Positions 11,365-60,914 of a DNA stretch of 64,000 nt are shown here, in pieces (position 1 is the first letter of the stretch; every line of letters starts with the position of its first letter). The stretch comes from Escarpia spicata (taxonomy: Eukaryota > Annelida > Polychaeta > Sabellida > Siboglinidae): positions 53,033,678 to 53,097,677 of the forward strand of contig OZ023214.1 of NCBI GenBank assembly GCA_963995525.1. Reading direction: 5' to 3'. Made by a program: the position numbers and the translations under genes. The notes under the pieces were generated by a model, which ran no database searches, was not told the DNA's origin, and was given only the letters and a program-made list of their open reading frames with translations.

Positions 11365-11742
11365 TATTTTCTACAGGATATATTCTGTAGGATATATCCT
11401 ACAGGAAATAGCCTATAGGATATTTCTTATAGGAAATATTCCATAGAAAATACTATAGGATATTTCCTATAGACAAATTTCTATAGAATATTCTGTAAAA
11501 AAACTATATAAAATGTCGTGTAGTTTTCTGTAGAAAACCACAAAAATCCTGTAGTTTTCTATAGAAAATTTCCTGTAGTTTTCTACAGAAAACCGCAAAA
11601 ATCCTGTAGTTTTCTATAGAAAATTTCCTATAGTTTTCTACAGAAAACCGCAAAAATCCTGTAGTTTTCTATAGAAAATTTCCTATAGTTTTTTATGGAA
11701 AACTCCAAAAATCCTGTGGTTTTCTATAGAAAATTTCCTATT
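11365..11742. repeat. Palindromic AT-rich tandem repeat, left arm
   Basis: Repeated units of about 55 bp built from ttttctatagaaaa palindromes spaced by caaaaatcctg. The first part (11365-11500) is a more degenerate series of atatcctataggaaat-type palindromes. Each unit can form hairpins. The series resumes at 13046 after the LINE. Confidence 0.85.
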
Positions 11743-13045
11743 TGAACATTAATAATGGTAAAGTGACTGCACTTACCTTACTAGATCTCTCTGCCGCGTT
11801 TGACACGATTGATCACAGCATTCTCATTGAACGCCTATTAAAGTGGTACGGCATATCTGGCACAGCTCTAAGCTGGTTTTCTTCGTATCTAACTGATAGA
11901 TACCAAACTATAAAGATTGGGAACTGCTTTTCAGCTGCACTGCCGGCTTTATTTGGTGTTCCCCAGGGTTCTGTTCTTGGGCCTTTGCTTTTTACTCTTT
12001 ACACCACGCCACTAAACTCTGTTATACAAAAACATAACTTAGATCATCATCTTTATGCTGATGACACTCAGATTTACATTTCGTTGGCTACCCCGGATAC
12101 AAATTGCTCCCTTAACCAACTTAGTGATTGCCTTCAAGATATCTTCCATTGGATGACTGACAGCAAGTTGAAATTAAATGCAAATAAAACTGAATTGATC
12201 ATTATTGGTACTCGAATGCAGCGTTGTAAACTGGATGGTTTTTTCCCTACGCGTATTTTGAATCAGTACATCACGCCAGCAACCTCAGTGCGTAATCTAG
12301 GAGTAATCTTTGATAGAAACTTCAATTTCCGACAACATATATCTCAAACATGTCGCTGCTGTTTTTATCATATTCGTGATCTTCGCCGTATTCGCCGGTA
12401 TATGTCATTTTCTGTTGCTAAGACTATTGCAACAGCGCTTGTTAGCAGCAGAATTGACTATTGCAATTCCCTCCTTTATAATATCGCTAGCAAGGATATC
12501 ACAAAACTTCAGCGTGTCCAAAATTGTCTAGCAAGAGTAGTTACAAGATCTCCTCGTTTTTCTCGCTCTGTGCCACTTTTGAAGTCTTTACATTGGCTTC
12601 CTGTACGATATCGTATAATTTTTAAGATCTGTACCATTACATATCAGGCACTGTCCAATAAGCAACCATCTTATTTGCATTTATTGCTTACTCCTGTAAG
12701 AAAATCTATCCAGCTTCGATCATCTAGTTCTGACCTACTTTTTGTTCCTAGAGCCAAAACTAACATTGGAACTAGGGCTTTTTCTGTTGCTGCACCAACT
12801 CTTTGGAATATGCTTCCTCTTAGTGTTAGATCAGTTGAAAATATTACAAAATTCCGTCGTCATTTAAAAACGTATCTTTACAACCTTGCTTATCCACCTT
12901 AGCTCCCTAGCGCCTTGACCCATCTGTTGACAACTGGAAAACTACTTATGGACTTTGAGATTGACCAACCCTTTTGTTTTGATGCGCCTCTGAGCTTGGT
13001 TTCCAAGGATTTAGGCGCAATAGAAGTTATCTTATTATTATTATT
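11742..13045 (+). mobile_element. CR1/L2-like LINE, 5' truncated, RT C-terminal part open
   Basis: A 386-residue open frame (11742-12902) starts inside the reverse transcriptase at motif A (LDLSAAFDTIDH). It continues through [13 protein letters not shown], the catalytic [11 protein letters not shown], and the thumb/C-terminal hallmarks of CR1/L2-type elements (SLHWLPVRYRI; APTLWNMLPLSVR), with no stop until the natural end. The endonuclease and RT fingers are missing. About 140 bp of 3' UTR follow, ending in a TTATTATTATT tail. Its 3' end recurs at 3308-3440 and inverted at 13422-13493, so the family was active here. The start codon shown is only the first in frame; the unit is a truncated insertion. 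The intact frame suggests it is fairly young. Confidence 0.9.
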
Positions 13046-13275
13046 ATAGTTTTCTATAGAAAACTGCAAAAATCCTGTAGTTTTCTATAGAAAATTTCCT
13101 ATAGTTTTCTATAGAAAACTGTGCAAAAATCCTGTAGTTTTCTATAGAAAATTTCCTATAGTTTTCTATAGAAAACTGCGCAAAAATCCTGTAGTTTTCT
13201 ATAGAAAATTTCCTATAGTTTTCTATAGAAAACTATGCGCAAAAATCCTGTAGTTTTCTATAGAAAATCTATAGG
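13046..13275. repeat. Palindromic AT-rich tandem repeat, right arm
   Basis: About four units of 56-58 bp with the same ttttctatagaaaa / caaaaatcctg core as the left arm. Together with the left arm it shows the LINE inserted into a pre-existing satellite. Confidence 0.9.
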
Positions 13276-13421
13276 TTTTTTTTGCTAAGGGCAATCTGGA
13301 ATGCCTCCAATCTTTAAAATGGTTCCCTTGGTGGATATATCTGATGAACAAAGTCTCTTGCTTTTAACAAAAAGTGCACAATTCTGTTATTTTTCTGCAA
13401 ATATCTGCAGGACTATATAAC

Positions 13422-13493
13422 AATAATAATAAGATAACTTCTATTGCGCCTAAATCCTTGGAAACCAAGCACAGAAGCGCATCAAAACAACAT
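13422..13493 (-). mobile_element. LINE 3' end fragment, inverted
   Basis: The reverse complement matches the last ~70 bp of the LINE at 11742-13045, from tgttttgatgcgc to gttatcttattattattg. It is another severely truncated copy. Confidence 0.8.
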
Positions 13494-13499
13494 TTTTGT

Positions 13500-14222
13500 T
13501 TTTATACAAATCTTAGGAAACTTTCGTGTGAAGAATCAATATTCTGAATTACTAATTATTTAGTTATGTCACCGATTGAGTACAAACAAATTGTTAAAAA
13601 GTTGACTTAATTGTGAAATAATTAACATTACCTAACACAAATAAATGTTCGTATTCAGTTGAAAGGTGTAATAGTTCTGGTAATATGTGCAATTGTGAAT
13701 TAAGTATACATAATAACGCTGTCAATACCAAACAGTAGGTTTGTTTTAAGTTCACAATAATTGGTGTTGTCAACAGTCACTTTTTATAACTCCTATATCA
13801 TATGGCTACAATAATACTAATTCGATAGCAACACACACCATACTAAATTAAAACAAAATAGGCCGGTCATTACATCAATACATAGACGTAGTGTAACAAA
13901 TTAGCTCATTAACAGAGTAGGCCACGCTGTGGTAAGGATGTCAACAAACGGAACATTTTGGGAATAATACATATTTATTTGCAACTTTAACAACTTATAT
14001 TGTAATATGCGCCCATTGACGCTGCAGCCTCACTGGTCTCGGGTGATAACTGCAATGCTTGTTAACCATGCTGGACAATCAGTGTTATAGTGGCGACATA
14101 GATCGAAGACATGAATACAATAGTGTTTATCGCCAATGATCCAACATGTAAACAATGCCGAAACGTCAATGTTTGCCCGCCTTTTCCGTTTTTTTAGCGC
14201 TACGCCTCAATACTGGCGAATG

Positions 14223-14257
<35 letters not shown>

Positions 14258-14660
14258 TGCACGCGCGCACTCGTATTATATATATGCATGGAAGTGCACA
14301 CCTGCATGTGTTTAGCTTTCTCTGTTATGTTAAAGTATTTATATGTCACTGGTTAGTTGCAGCAGGTCAGTTCATATCATTTCTGCTGTACAAAATTCAT
14401 TGTAAAATTGCAACACTGTCCACCTTGTATGTAATGATACATACCTGGTATGTGTCAAGTACAGAAATACCACCTAAACACAAGTACATACAAGATTTAA
14501 CAAGATTGCCATCCAGAGAATTAACTCTAGATGGCAGGTGGGCAAGGAAGCCCTTTGGCTTATCGAGAGTCCAACCCTTTTATCTACATTTATCCAGCCC
14601 TTCTGAGGTATGTGTCGATTTTATTTTTAAACATACATTTAATAGGAAGACATAAGAATA
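13500..14660. other. No recognisable gene; GT microsatellite
   Basis: Non-coding apart from a (GT)n run at about 14224-14253 continuing as GC/CA alternation. An open frame across it (14155-14655) is repeat-driven and has no domain. Confidence 0.5.
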
Positions 14661-14664
14661 GTTT

Positions 14665-15494
14665 GTATACTTTTAATCATATATGCTATTTATGCAGAAG
14701 GAACAACGCAAGTCAGGTATTGATTGAATTAGGCCAAATTAATGACATGCAATTTTATTGACTGTATATTGTTATAAATTGTTACATACACATCCATTGT
14801 GACAACGACAGCAAGCATGCCGGCCCCTGACTGCTAAGCACTACTGTCTACTACGTACAATTCATCATATGTATGTGGGTCACTCCACCAATATATACAC
14901 TATTCACCACGTGTGGGGGTCACTCCGCCTTCACTACATGTGTGGGGGTCACTCCGCCCTGCTAAAAGTCACCCACTGTTAAAGGGGAGGGATAGTGGGA
15001 ATTCTAAACTTGATCAATAATATTACACGAACACACTCATCTAGCATACAGCACAACTACATTCTAACTACATAAATCGAAATCCAAATAAGCTGAATAA
15101 ACGCTGTGAATACTCCCCAATAATTTTGAATGAATGAGGTCGATCCCGCTGCTGCTATTGCTTAAATACTGGTGTCTAACGCGCATGCGCGAGTCGCATA
15201 GCCTCGTAACCAAACATGTTATGAGCCAATAGCTACGCTGCATGTGTTGTTACTTCCACATAAAACGCAGTATGTCCCCGTTGTTTACATACATTCATTT
15301 ATGCAGAAGGAACAACGCAAGTCAGGTATTGATTGAATTAGGCCAAATTAATGACATGCAATTTTATTGACTGTATATTGTTATAAATTGTTACATACAC
15401 ATCCATTGTGACAACGACAGCAAGCATGCCGGCCCCTGACTGCTAAGCACTACTCTCTACTACGTACAAGTATACTTTTAATCATATATGCTAT
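14665..15494. mobile_element. 780-bp element with 171-bp terminal direct repeats
   Basis: 14690-14860 and 15299-15469 are 171-bp direct repeats differing at one base by eye. They enclose a 438-bp non-coding core. The whole unit is flanked by an identical 25-bp sequence (14665-14689 and 15470-15494, starting gtatacttttaatcat). This resembles a miniature LTR (TRIM-like) or Penelope-like insertion, but the flanking repeat is much longer than the 4-6 bp duplication of ordinary LTR elements, and the repeat ends lack TG...CA. The core has tandem gtgggggtcactccgcc words and no protein. Confidence 0.6.
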
Positions 15495-15639
15495 ATATGA
15501 ACTGAAAATATACCTTTACTGTTTTCCATCATATTTTTCAATCCTCCCTTTTGTTTGATTACACTAAAAATATTTACAGCTGGAACTGGAATAATAATGG
15601 TCATCTTATAAAACTCCTACTGCTTATAAAATGTTATAA

Positions 15640-15825
15640 TATATATATACACACATAATATATATATATATATATGCTGTGAAATTACATAGTTAGTTAC
15701 AATATATATATGTATATATATTGTAACTAACCATGTAATTTCACAGCATACAATGTGTATCTATGTATAATTATACATAGATGCACACTGTATGCTGTGA
15801 AATTACATAGTTAGTCCCAATATCC
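15640..15825. repeat. Nested AT-rich palindromes
   Basis: 15673-15750 is a 78-bp near-perfect palindrome (arm tatgctgtgaaattacat...). It is followed by a second palindrome centred near 15770 and a third, direct copy of the same arm at 15791-15815. Flanking (AT)n runs lie at 15640-15675. It may be a foldback/MITE relic. Confidence 0.75.
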
Positions 15826-16389
15826 TGAAATATTGTCCAAATGTTCATTGAAACAAAACTGTATAAATACAATGGATATACAGTATATATATATATATAT
15901 ATATAATCACCTAAACCATGGGTAACTATTCACAATGGATGATGGCTGTCAAGATTATGTAGTCTTAATTCAGTAGTAATCATAGTCAGAAGATCAATCC
16001 ATGGTTAGGGCCACACAAAGGATTCATAATAGTATAGTCTTCTAGGTCACTGCACAAAGCCTATAACAGTTTCTACGAACAACCAAATTACAAATTTTGC
16101 AAATTACATAAGCTAGCACCAACTGGTCAGTGGATGGATTGTGCAGGTAGCTTTGTAGAAATTAAACTTAACACTGCAAACAATTGTTTAAAGTTACATA
16201 ACCTTAAAAGTTACAAGGAGATGTTAATAGACACATAGCCCTACCATCAGCATCCTTTGGTAGACTCAGAGATATCATATTACTAACAAAGCCATCTGAA
16301 CAAGATTGAAAGCTCAACTACATGGGGCCCTTAAACTGCCTTAATGTGCACAAAACTACAATCACAAGAGACATGATCTCTTGAAGTGT
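15826..16389. other. No recognisable gene
   Basis: Non-coding sequence with an (AT)n run at about 15884-15904. Confidence 0.5.
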
Positions 16390-16665
16390 TTCAGATGTGT
16401 TGCCTGCAGGCTATCACAGGTGTTATCTAGGAAGACAGACTAAAAATAACCAGATCGGAGAGGAGACATCCACTCCTGAGTCCATCTCAGATGTCATTAG
16501 ACATAGAAGAATACGGTGGTTTGTTCATGTTTTTAAGCAAGACTTTAAAGGACAGAGAAAAAGAGGAAGACCTGGGAAGATATGGAGGGACTGAATCAAA
16601 CATGACATTGGACTCCCACTGTGGTAAGTATCTCCAGGAGGACAGCGTGGGATCAGGAAGGCATA
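16390..16665 (+). pseudogene. LINE C-terminal fragment (RTE-like)
   Basis: The translation has IRHRRIRWFVHV followed by GQRKRGRPGKIWRD and, after a stop, a GLPL-containing continuation. This R-[RW]-W-x-H-V ... RGRP-x-x-W pattern is the conserved C-terminal end of RTE-type and related LINE polyproteins. Only about 90 codons remain. Confidence 0.65.
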
Positions 16666-16841
16666 GGCATTGAAGTAAAAGTATGTCAAATCATACATAC
16701 TTGGTTATACAATGAGCCTGTATAATAATGATAATTCTACAAACTTTAAAAACAGCTATGCTCTCCATAATGATAATTTTCCAAATCTGTATACAATGTA
16801 CCTGAACAATTATACACTATTCTAGTGTATATTTGTGTTTG

Positions 16842-54303
<37,462 letters not shown>

Positions 54304-54394
54304 CTGCAAACAACGACTGAATTAGAACAGAGCCAATTGAAAGGTTTCCACCTAGTTGCCTTGCCTCACCTACAGCTTCAATCAGACAAACCAA

Positions 54395-54425
54395 AAGGTC
54401 GGTCAGGTAGACCAACTCAATCAGG
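54395..54425. repeat. 18-bp minisatellite, left remnant
   Basis: Copies of ggtagaccaactcaatca, the same unit as at 57826-58060. The LINE at 54426-57820 separates the two parts. Confidence 0.75.
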
Positions 54426-57400
54426 TAATAATACTGTAATAATAATAACAAAGTCTTATATAGCTCTGTATCTAGACCTTAGTTCTGTTCAAAGCGCTGT
54501 ACAAAAAAGTTCCCAATTATATGTCACTCATTTAGGTAGTGAGAGCGATTTTAAAAAGGTGTGTCTTCTGCACCGTCTTAAACGACGCAATAGTGTCACA
54601 CTGTCTGACTGACTATGGCAGATTGTTCCACAGTACAGGGACCGCTTTGGAGAACGCACAGTCTGAAAGACTTGAGGCATGTGGTTGTTATCGTCAGCAG
54701 ACCAGAATTTGATCGGAGGGAGCGTGTGGGCTGATATTCAACAAGAAGCTCAGAAATGTATTGCAGTGCAAGTCCGTGGAGTGCCTTGAAGGTGATCAGG
54801 AGAATTTTAAATGTAATTCTTTCTTTGATGGAAAGCCAATGGAGAGATTTCTGGACTGGTGTTACATGCTCATGTTTCCTTGTTCGTGTGATTAGATGAG
54901 CAGTCGTGTTCTGAATGCACTGCAGTCTACGTAGCTGACACTTGTTAGTTCCGAACAGCAGCGAATTACAACCATCCAGTCTAGACGTTATAAATGAATG
55001 GATGATTTGTTCGGCAGCTCCTGGCATAAGAAATTTGATGATTTTACCCACATTTCGGATTTGCAGACCAGAAGATCTACAGATGGCACTGACTTGTTGA
55101 TCCATTGTAAGTCCAGCATCGAACATGACCCCAAGATTTCTGACACATGTACTGGGGGTCACTTGGGCATCTCCAATGTTGATCTTTGTTGTTTTAGGTA
55201 TCTTTCTGCGCAGCGCCTCTGATCCCGTGAACAGAACGTCAATTTTGTCACCATTTAGTTGAAGTTTGTTTGCTGTTATCCAACCGCTGATGTCAGCAAA
55301 GCATGTTTCTAGCTGAGATGTGGCAACAGATGTGTCGGGGATCTTGAATGTTGTGTAAATCTGCGTATCGTCAGCGTATATATGAAAATCCAAGCCATGT
55401 TGTTGGATTTTGCAACCCAGTTCGCCAGCCGTGTATATGGTACACAGTGAAGTTCCCAAGACTGACCCTTGGGGGACACCGCATGTCAGCACGGATACGT
55501 TCGAGATGACTTCTCCAATATTAATAGCTTATTTCCTGCTTTCGATATACGAGGTAAACCATTTTAGTGCTGAGCCTGGAAGGCCGATCTTTTTAGACAG
55601 ACGTGACACAAGCACCTGGTGGTCAATCGTGTCAAAAGCAGCAGACAAGTCAAGGAGAACTAGACACGAGACACACCGATTATCCGCAGATAAGAGTAAA
55701 TCGTTCTGGATTCTCAGCAGTGCAGTCTCTGTACTGTGGCCCTTTCTGTATGCTGACTGATTCACTTGAAATAGGTTGTGCTGTGCCATGTGACGTGACA
55801 AACGTGACGACACCACCTTCTCAATTACTTTGGACAGGAAACTGAGATTAAATATCGGTCGGTAGCTTGTAAGACATTCGGTATCCAGGGACGGCTTCTT
55901 AAGAAGCGGAGTCACAAGTGCAGCTTTCAAGTTAGCCGACACATCTCCTGTGGCCAGCGAGATGTTCACAATCCTGGGAATGACAGGAACAAGTGCGTCA
56001 ACGCAATTCTTCAGCATCCATGTCGGCAGAGGATCGAGGAGCAGATGATGTAATGCAGAGATGGGGTAATCATACTCTGTAATCGTATTAATTGTAATCA
56101 TGGGCAACTTTTTGAGTTATCGTACTCATACTCGATTACATTGATAAAAAAAGCCAAGTACAGTTTGTAATAGTAATCGTACTCGATTACATTGCCAAAG
56201 TAATCGTAATCATGATTAATTTTTTTTCATACTTACAATGCAAGCAGATAGATTAGACAGATAGAAATGGCTATACCAGAAGTGTTCTAATAAATGTAAT
56301 AGTAATGAGGCTATTTATATTCTATTACAATTGAGCATTTCAGTTGCATAAAAATTCAGTTAGATTTCTCTAGTTAATACCTTCTCTCCCCAGAGAAGCC
56401 ACATATCCTGCTTATTGTAACAGTACAAAGTTATTATAGTGACAGGCTCTGGGAAGCACTGCAGTAAATAAGCCTCCCCTACAATGTTGCTTTGTAATTT
56501 TAGATGCCATGCAATGCCACCTGTACTGTTTGCACTGTTAGTATGGTGTAAAAGACTGGTCATGGTTCCTAGGTCCGGATTGGCTGCTAAGTCCCTGTCT
56601 ATTATATCTAAGGGTAAACCTGTCTAAGTTCACTATTGTATTCTGTGTTTGACCTATCTGATATATAGCATATTTGAATCTGACCCTCTGTATTTGAAAT
56701 TTTATTAGTGTAACTTATTTTATCATGTGTATTTGAAAATTTAAAAAGAGGATATTTGAAATTCTAAAATGCAAGATATTTGTATTTGATTATGAAACCG
56801 TATTTGTGCGTGCATGCGTGCGTGTGTGGAAGCCATAGCTGGCTTGCCACCCCAACACAACACAGTGAAGTAATTGGCTTGCTACTCAGACATTCTTTCT
56901 ACAGAGCAGTTTTATCTGAAGCCATGAGTTTATAATCTTATTATCCCACTGATTTGTTCACATTGTTTCACCAATGGCTCAGTCATTGTATGCACAGTAC
57001 CTGGGACTGGAGCTCGGACCACTAAACCAGCAGTTCAACAGGGCAACTTGATGTTTTAATAGAACTGCTTCAGACCTAAGAAATGCAGCTCATTTCAATT
57101 CCAAAAATGTTTATGATGTCAATAAATAATAACAAAACCTGATTAGCAATAATCAGTCCTGCATTCAAAGAAGGTCACATACATGGTAGAAACATGATTT
57201 GCATATTATTTAAAGTAAAAAAGATTGTAATCATGATTACATGCTAAAGTAATCGTAATCGTAATCAATTACATTATCATTGTAATCAACTCATCATCAT
57301 TACATTGTAATTATGTTTCTGACCTCATCCTCAGAGGCTGGCGACAGCCTGTCCAACGGATGACTTCCATCGTGTTCATAAGTAGTGATCTGGGCATCAC

Positions 57401-57820
57401 ATTGTGCTCCCACCCGGCGAATGTTTGCAGTTTTTTCTTGGAAGCAATTTCGGAAAACTTGAGCCACAGCTTCTGGAGAGGCTTTGTCAGTCTTTGGCAG
57501 TGGCGGGTCCACCCGAATGTGCATCAATGTTTGCACAATCCTGTAAAGTTTCTTTTGGTTTGATCCAGCCTCAACAACCTTGTTGGAATAGTATCGATCT
57601 GACGATGAATTTAAAGTCCAGATTTCCGGCATTGCGTAACTCTTTGTTATACCATTTCACGTCAGGGTGCACCGTGATCGTCTTCTGCCTTACGGGAGCA
57701 TGTTTATCCAACAAGCCGCACCAGACCGAGTCATACTGGTGAATGAGTCCATCCAAGTCATCAACTGAAGCAGTGTACAGCTCTGACTAAGAAATGTCTG
57801 CCTGCATGTCACATGCACGT
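54426..57820 (-). mobile_element. CR1/L2-like LINE, split by an insertion
   Basis: Minus-strand order: end of the endonuclease/linker (57756-57300; KHAPVRQKTITVHPDVKWYN, then EDEVRNIIT), a 1.25-kb insertion, then RT (56047-55529; LLLDPLPTWMLKN, SYRPIFNLSFLSKVIEKVV, LDLSAAFDTIDHQVLVSRL), an in-frame break near 55530, and the rest (55492-54596; [36 protein letters not shown]). The 3' UTR has a gcgctttgaac...ctatataag block and ends in a TTATTATTATTACAG-type tail at 54426. The ends lie in an 18-bp minisatellite. Stops, a frame break and the insertion make it inactive. Confidence 0.85.
56056..57305. mobile_element. hAT-like non-autonomous insertion within the LINE
   Basis: The left end cagagatggggtaatcat resembles a hAT terminus. 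Both ends are rich in gtaatcgtaatcatgattac words in opposite orientation. The flanking tgtaat (56049-56054 and 57306-57311) is a likely part of an imperfect 8-bp target duplication, and removing the insert rejoins the LINE frame. No protein is encoded. The right terminal repeat does not match the left clearly. Confidence 0.6.
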
Positions 57821-57825
57821 AAGTA

Positions 57826-58060
57826 GAGCAACTCAGTCAGGTAGACCAACTCAGTCACGTAGACCAACTCAGTCAGGTAGACCAATTCAATCAGGCAGAC
57901 CAACTGAGTCAGGTAGATCAACTCGGTTAGGTAGACCATCTCAGGCAGACCAAATCAGTCAGGCAGACCAACTCGGTCAGATAGACTAACTCGGTCAGGT
58001 AGACCAACTCAATCAGGCAGACCATCTCAGTCAGATAGACCAACTCAGTCAATAAGCCAA
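57826..58060. repeat. 18-bp minisatellite
   Basis: About 13 copies of ctcagtcaggtagaccaa with some length variation. Confidence 0.85.
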
Positions 58061-58940
58061 CTCAATCAACCTGACCTTTCAGACACAGGACCAACTCTCA
58101 CAGAAGGCCAACCCTTCACATACATAGATATCAAGTGATATTAAGGACAAATATGCTTAACCAACATCAAATAACTTTATCTATAAAACAATACACGCAT
58201 GGTCACCTATTATGGACAATGCCTAAGGTGTTAAATCTCACAAACATATGTGCCATGGTCAACAAATAAAATACAAGATAATCTGCCCACTTTCAATGTT
58301 AATTATGTATAGCAATGAGACCTGGCAATTCATTTGAAAATCATTCGCTGGCCTATTTGGGAAAAATTTTCTCCTTCTAATTTGTAAATAATAATGATAA
58401 AGGATCAATGTAATAAAGTCACTGTTATTTTTATATTGTAGAGATCAATACTCAACTTACTGTATGACATAACCGAACCAGACATAATTATTAATTTAGT
58501 AGCTATATATATATATATATGTTCCTGAATAGTAAAGTTAAGTGTTGGAGATTGAAATAAATATGTTAGTGAAAGGATGAAGTATCAATTATGTTGACTG
58601 GTCCCATGTACGGGATACAAGGCAACAAAAGAATCTTTACCTTTCTGTCTAAGACATGACAATTTCCATGTATGTGTCCACAAGATTTATGTTAATAGTC
58701 GTCTTTGGTGCATCCTGGAGCGCAGTGGGTCATTATAGTGTTTACCACCAGGTAAATATTTAAGTGTTTTTTTCATCTGGTTCTTTGTGTTAACCTATCC
58801 TTGGTAGGTTGGTTTGTCTGCCTATCTTAACACAGGTGTTGTTTATTAGCACATACACTGACTACCATTCTTCTGGCACCTTAGGAAAGTGTCTCATCAC
58901 TAAATCAGGGGTGTCAATGTGTTACACAGTAATGGTTATT
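58061..58940. other. No recognisable gene
   Basis: AT-rich non-coding sequence with an (AT)n run at about 58504-58521. Confidence 0.5.
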
Positions 58941-58949
58941 TAGGTGTAC

Positions 58950-60540
58950 AGGGAACATGTTGAAACATGGATAACTTGGATGGAATCAACAAGGGCGTCT
59001 TATTCTAGTGAGCATGTTGAAACATGGATAACTTGGATGGAATAAACAATTGAGTCTTATTCTAGTGAACATATTGATACATGGATAACTTGGCTGGAAT
59101 CAACAAGGGAGTCTTATTCTAGTGAACATGTTGATACATGGATAACTTGGCTGGAATCAACAAGGGAGTCTTATTCTAGTGAATATGTTGAAACATGGAT
59201 AATTTGGCTGGAATCAACAAAGGAGTCTTATTCTAGTGAACATGTTGAAACATGAATAATTTGGCTGGAATCAACAAGGGAGTCTTATTCTAGTGAACAT
59301 GTTGAAACATGGATAATTTGGTTGGAATCAACAAGGAAGTCTTATTCTAGTGAACATGTTGAAACATGGATAATTTGATTGGAATCAACAAGGGAGTCTT
59401 ATTCTAGTGAACATGTTGAAACATGGATAATTTTGTTGGAATCAACAAGGGAGTCTTATTCTAGTGAACATGTTGAAACATGGATAATTTGGTTGGAATC
59501 AACAAGGGAGTCTTATTCTAGTGAACATGTTGAAACATGGATGCTTGGTTGGAATCAACAAGGCAGTCTTATTCTAGTGAACGTGTTGAAACATGGATAA
59601 CTTGGATGGAATCAACAAGGGAGTCTTATTCTAGTGAACATATTGAAACATGGATAATTTGGTTGGAATCAACAAGGGAGTCTTGTTCTAGTGAACATGT
59701 TGATACATGGATAATTTGGTTGGAATCAACAAGGGAGTCTTATTCTAGAGAACATGTTGATACATGGATAACTTGGTTGGAATCAACAAGGGAGTCTTAT
59801 TCTAGTGAACATGTTGATACATGGATAACTTGGTTGGAATCAACAAGGGAGTCTTATTCTAGTGAACATATTGAAACATGGATAATTTGGTTGGAATCAA
59901 CAAGGGAGTCTTATTCTAGTGAACATGATGAAACATGGATAACTTGGATGGAATCAACAAGGGAGTCTTATTCTAGTGAACATGTTGATACATGGATAAT
60001 TTGGTTGGAATCAACAAGGGAGTCTTATTCTAGTGAACATGTTGAAACATGGATAACTTGGTTGGAATCAACCAGAGAGACTTATTCTAGTGAACATATT
60101 GAAACATGGATAATTTGGTTGGAATCAACAAGGGAGTCTTATTCTAGAGAACATGTTGATACATGGATAACTTGGTTGGAATCAACAAGGGAGTCTTATT
60201 CTAGTGAACATATTGAAACATGGATAATTTGGTTGGAATCAACAAGGGAGTCTTATTCTAGTGAACATGATGAAACATGGATAACTTGGATGGAATCAAC
60301 AAGGGAGTCTTATTCTAGTGAACATGTTGATACATGGATAATTTGGTTGGAATCAACAAGGGAGTCTTATTCTAGTGAACATGTTGAAACATGGATAACT
60401 TGGTTGGAATCAACCAGAGAGACTTATTCTAGTGAACATGTTGACATGTGGAGATCTTGTATGGAATCAGTCAGAGAGACTTGTTCTAATGAACATGTTG
60501 AAACATGGAGAACTTGGGTGGAATCAACATGAGAGATTTA
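58950..60540. repeat. 57-bp minisatellite with open reading frame
   Basis: About 28 units of gaacatgttgaaacatggat / aacttggttggaatcaacaa / gggagtcttattctagt. As 57 is a multiple of three, a 331-residue plus-strand frame (59537-60532; 19-residue unit ESTRESYSSEHVETWITWL) stays open. Earlier units in the same series carry stops or frame shifts, and differences between units mostly change amino acids, so I do not call a gene. Confidence 0.9.
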
Positions 60541-60633
60541 TTCTATTAGAAGTAGTAGTAGAAGGGATCTAGATAAATTTTTTTCATTTTGCCTTCAAAA
60601 TGTATGATTTTTTGCATCCTGAACAAATAAACA

Positions 60634-60912
60634 GTCCGTGTCTGTCAGTATTGCATAGTGAACCATGGATAGTCCGTGTCTATCAGTATTGCATAACAAA
60701 CCAAGGACGGTCCGTGTCTGTTAGTTCTACATAAAGAACTAACGGTGGTCTGTATATGTCAGTATTGCATAACGAACCAAGGATGGTCCGTGTCTGTCAG
60801 TATTACATAGAGAACCACGGACGGTCCGTGTCTGTCAGTATTGCATAACAAACCAATGATGGTCCGTGTTTGTCAGTATTGCATAGAGAACCAAGGATAG
60901 TCCATGTCTGTC
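60634..60912. repeat. 38-bp minisatellite
   Basis: About seven units of gtccgtgtctgtcagtattg cataacgaaccaaggatg; the first two intervals are exactly 38 bp. Confidence 0.85.
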
Positions 60913-60914
60913 GG

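Noticed and set aside
14155..14655. 166-residue plus-strand frame
   Set aside because: Crosses a GT microsatellite; no recognisable domain and no splice support.
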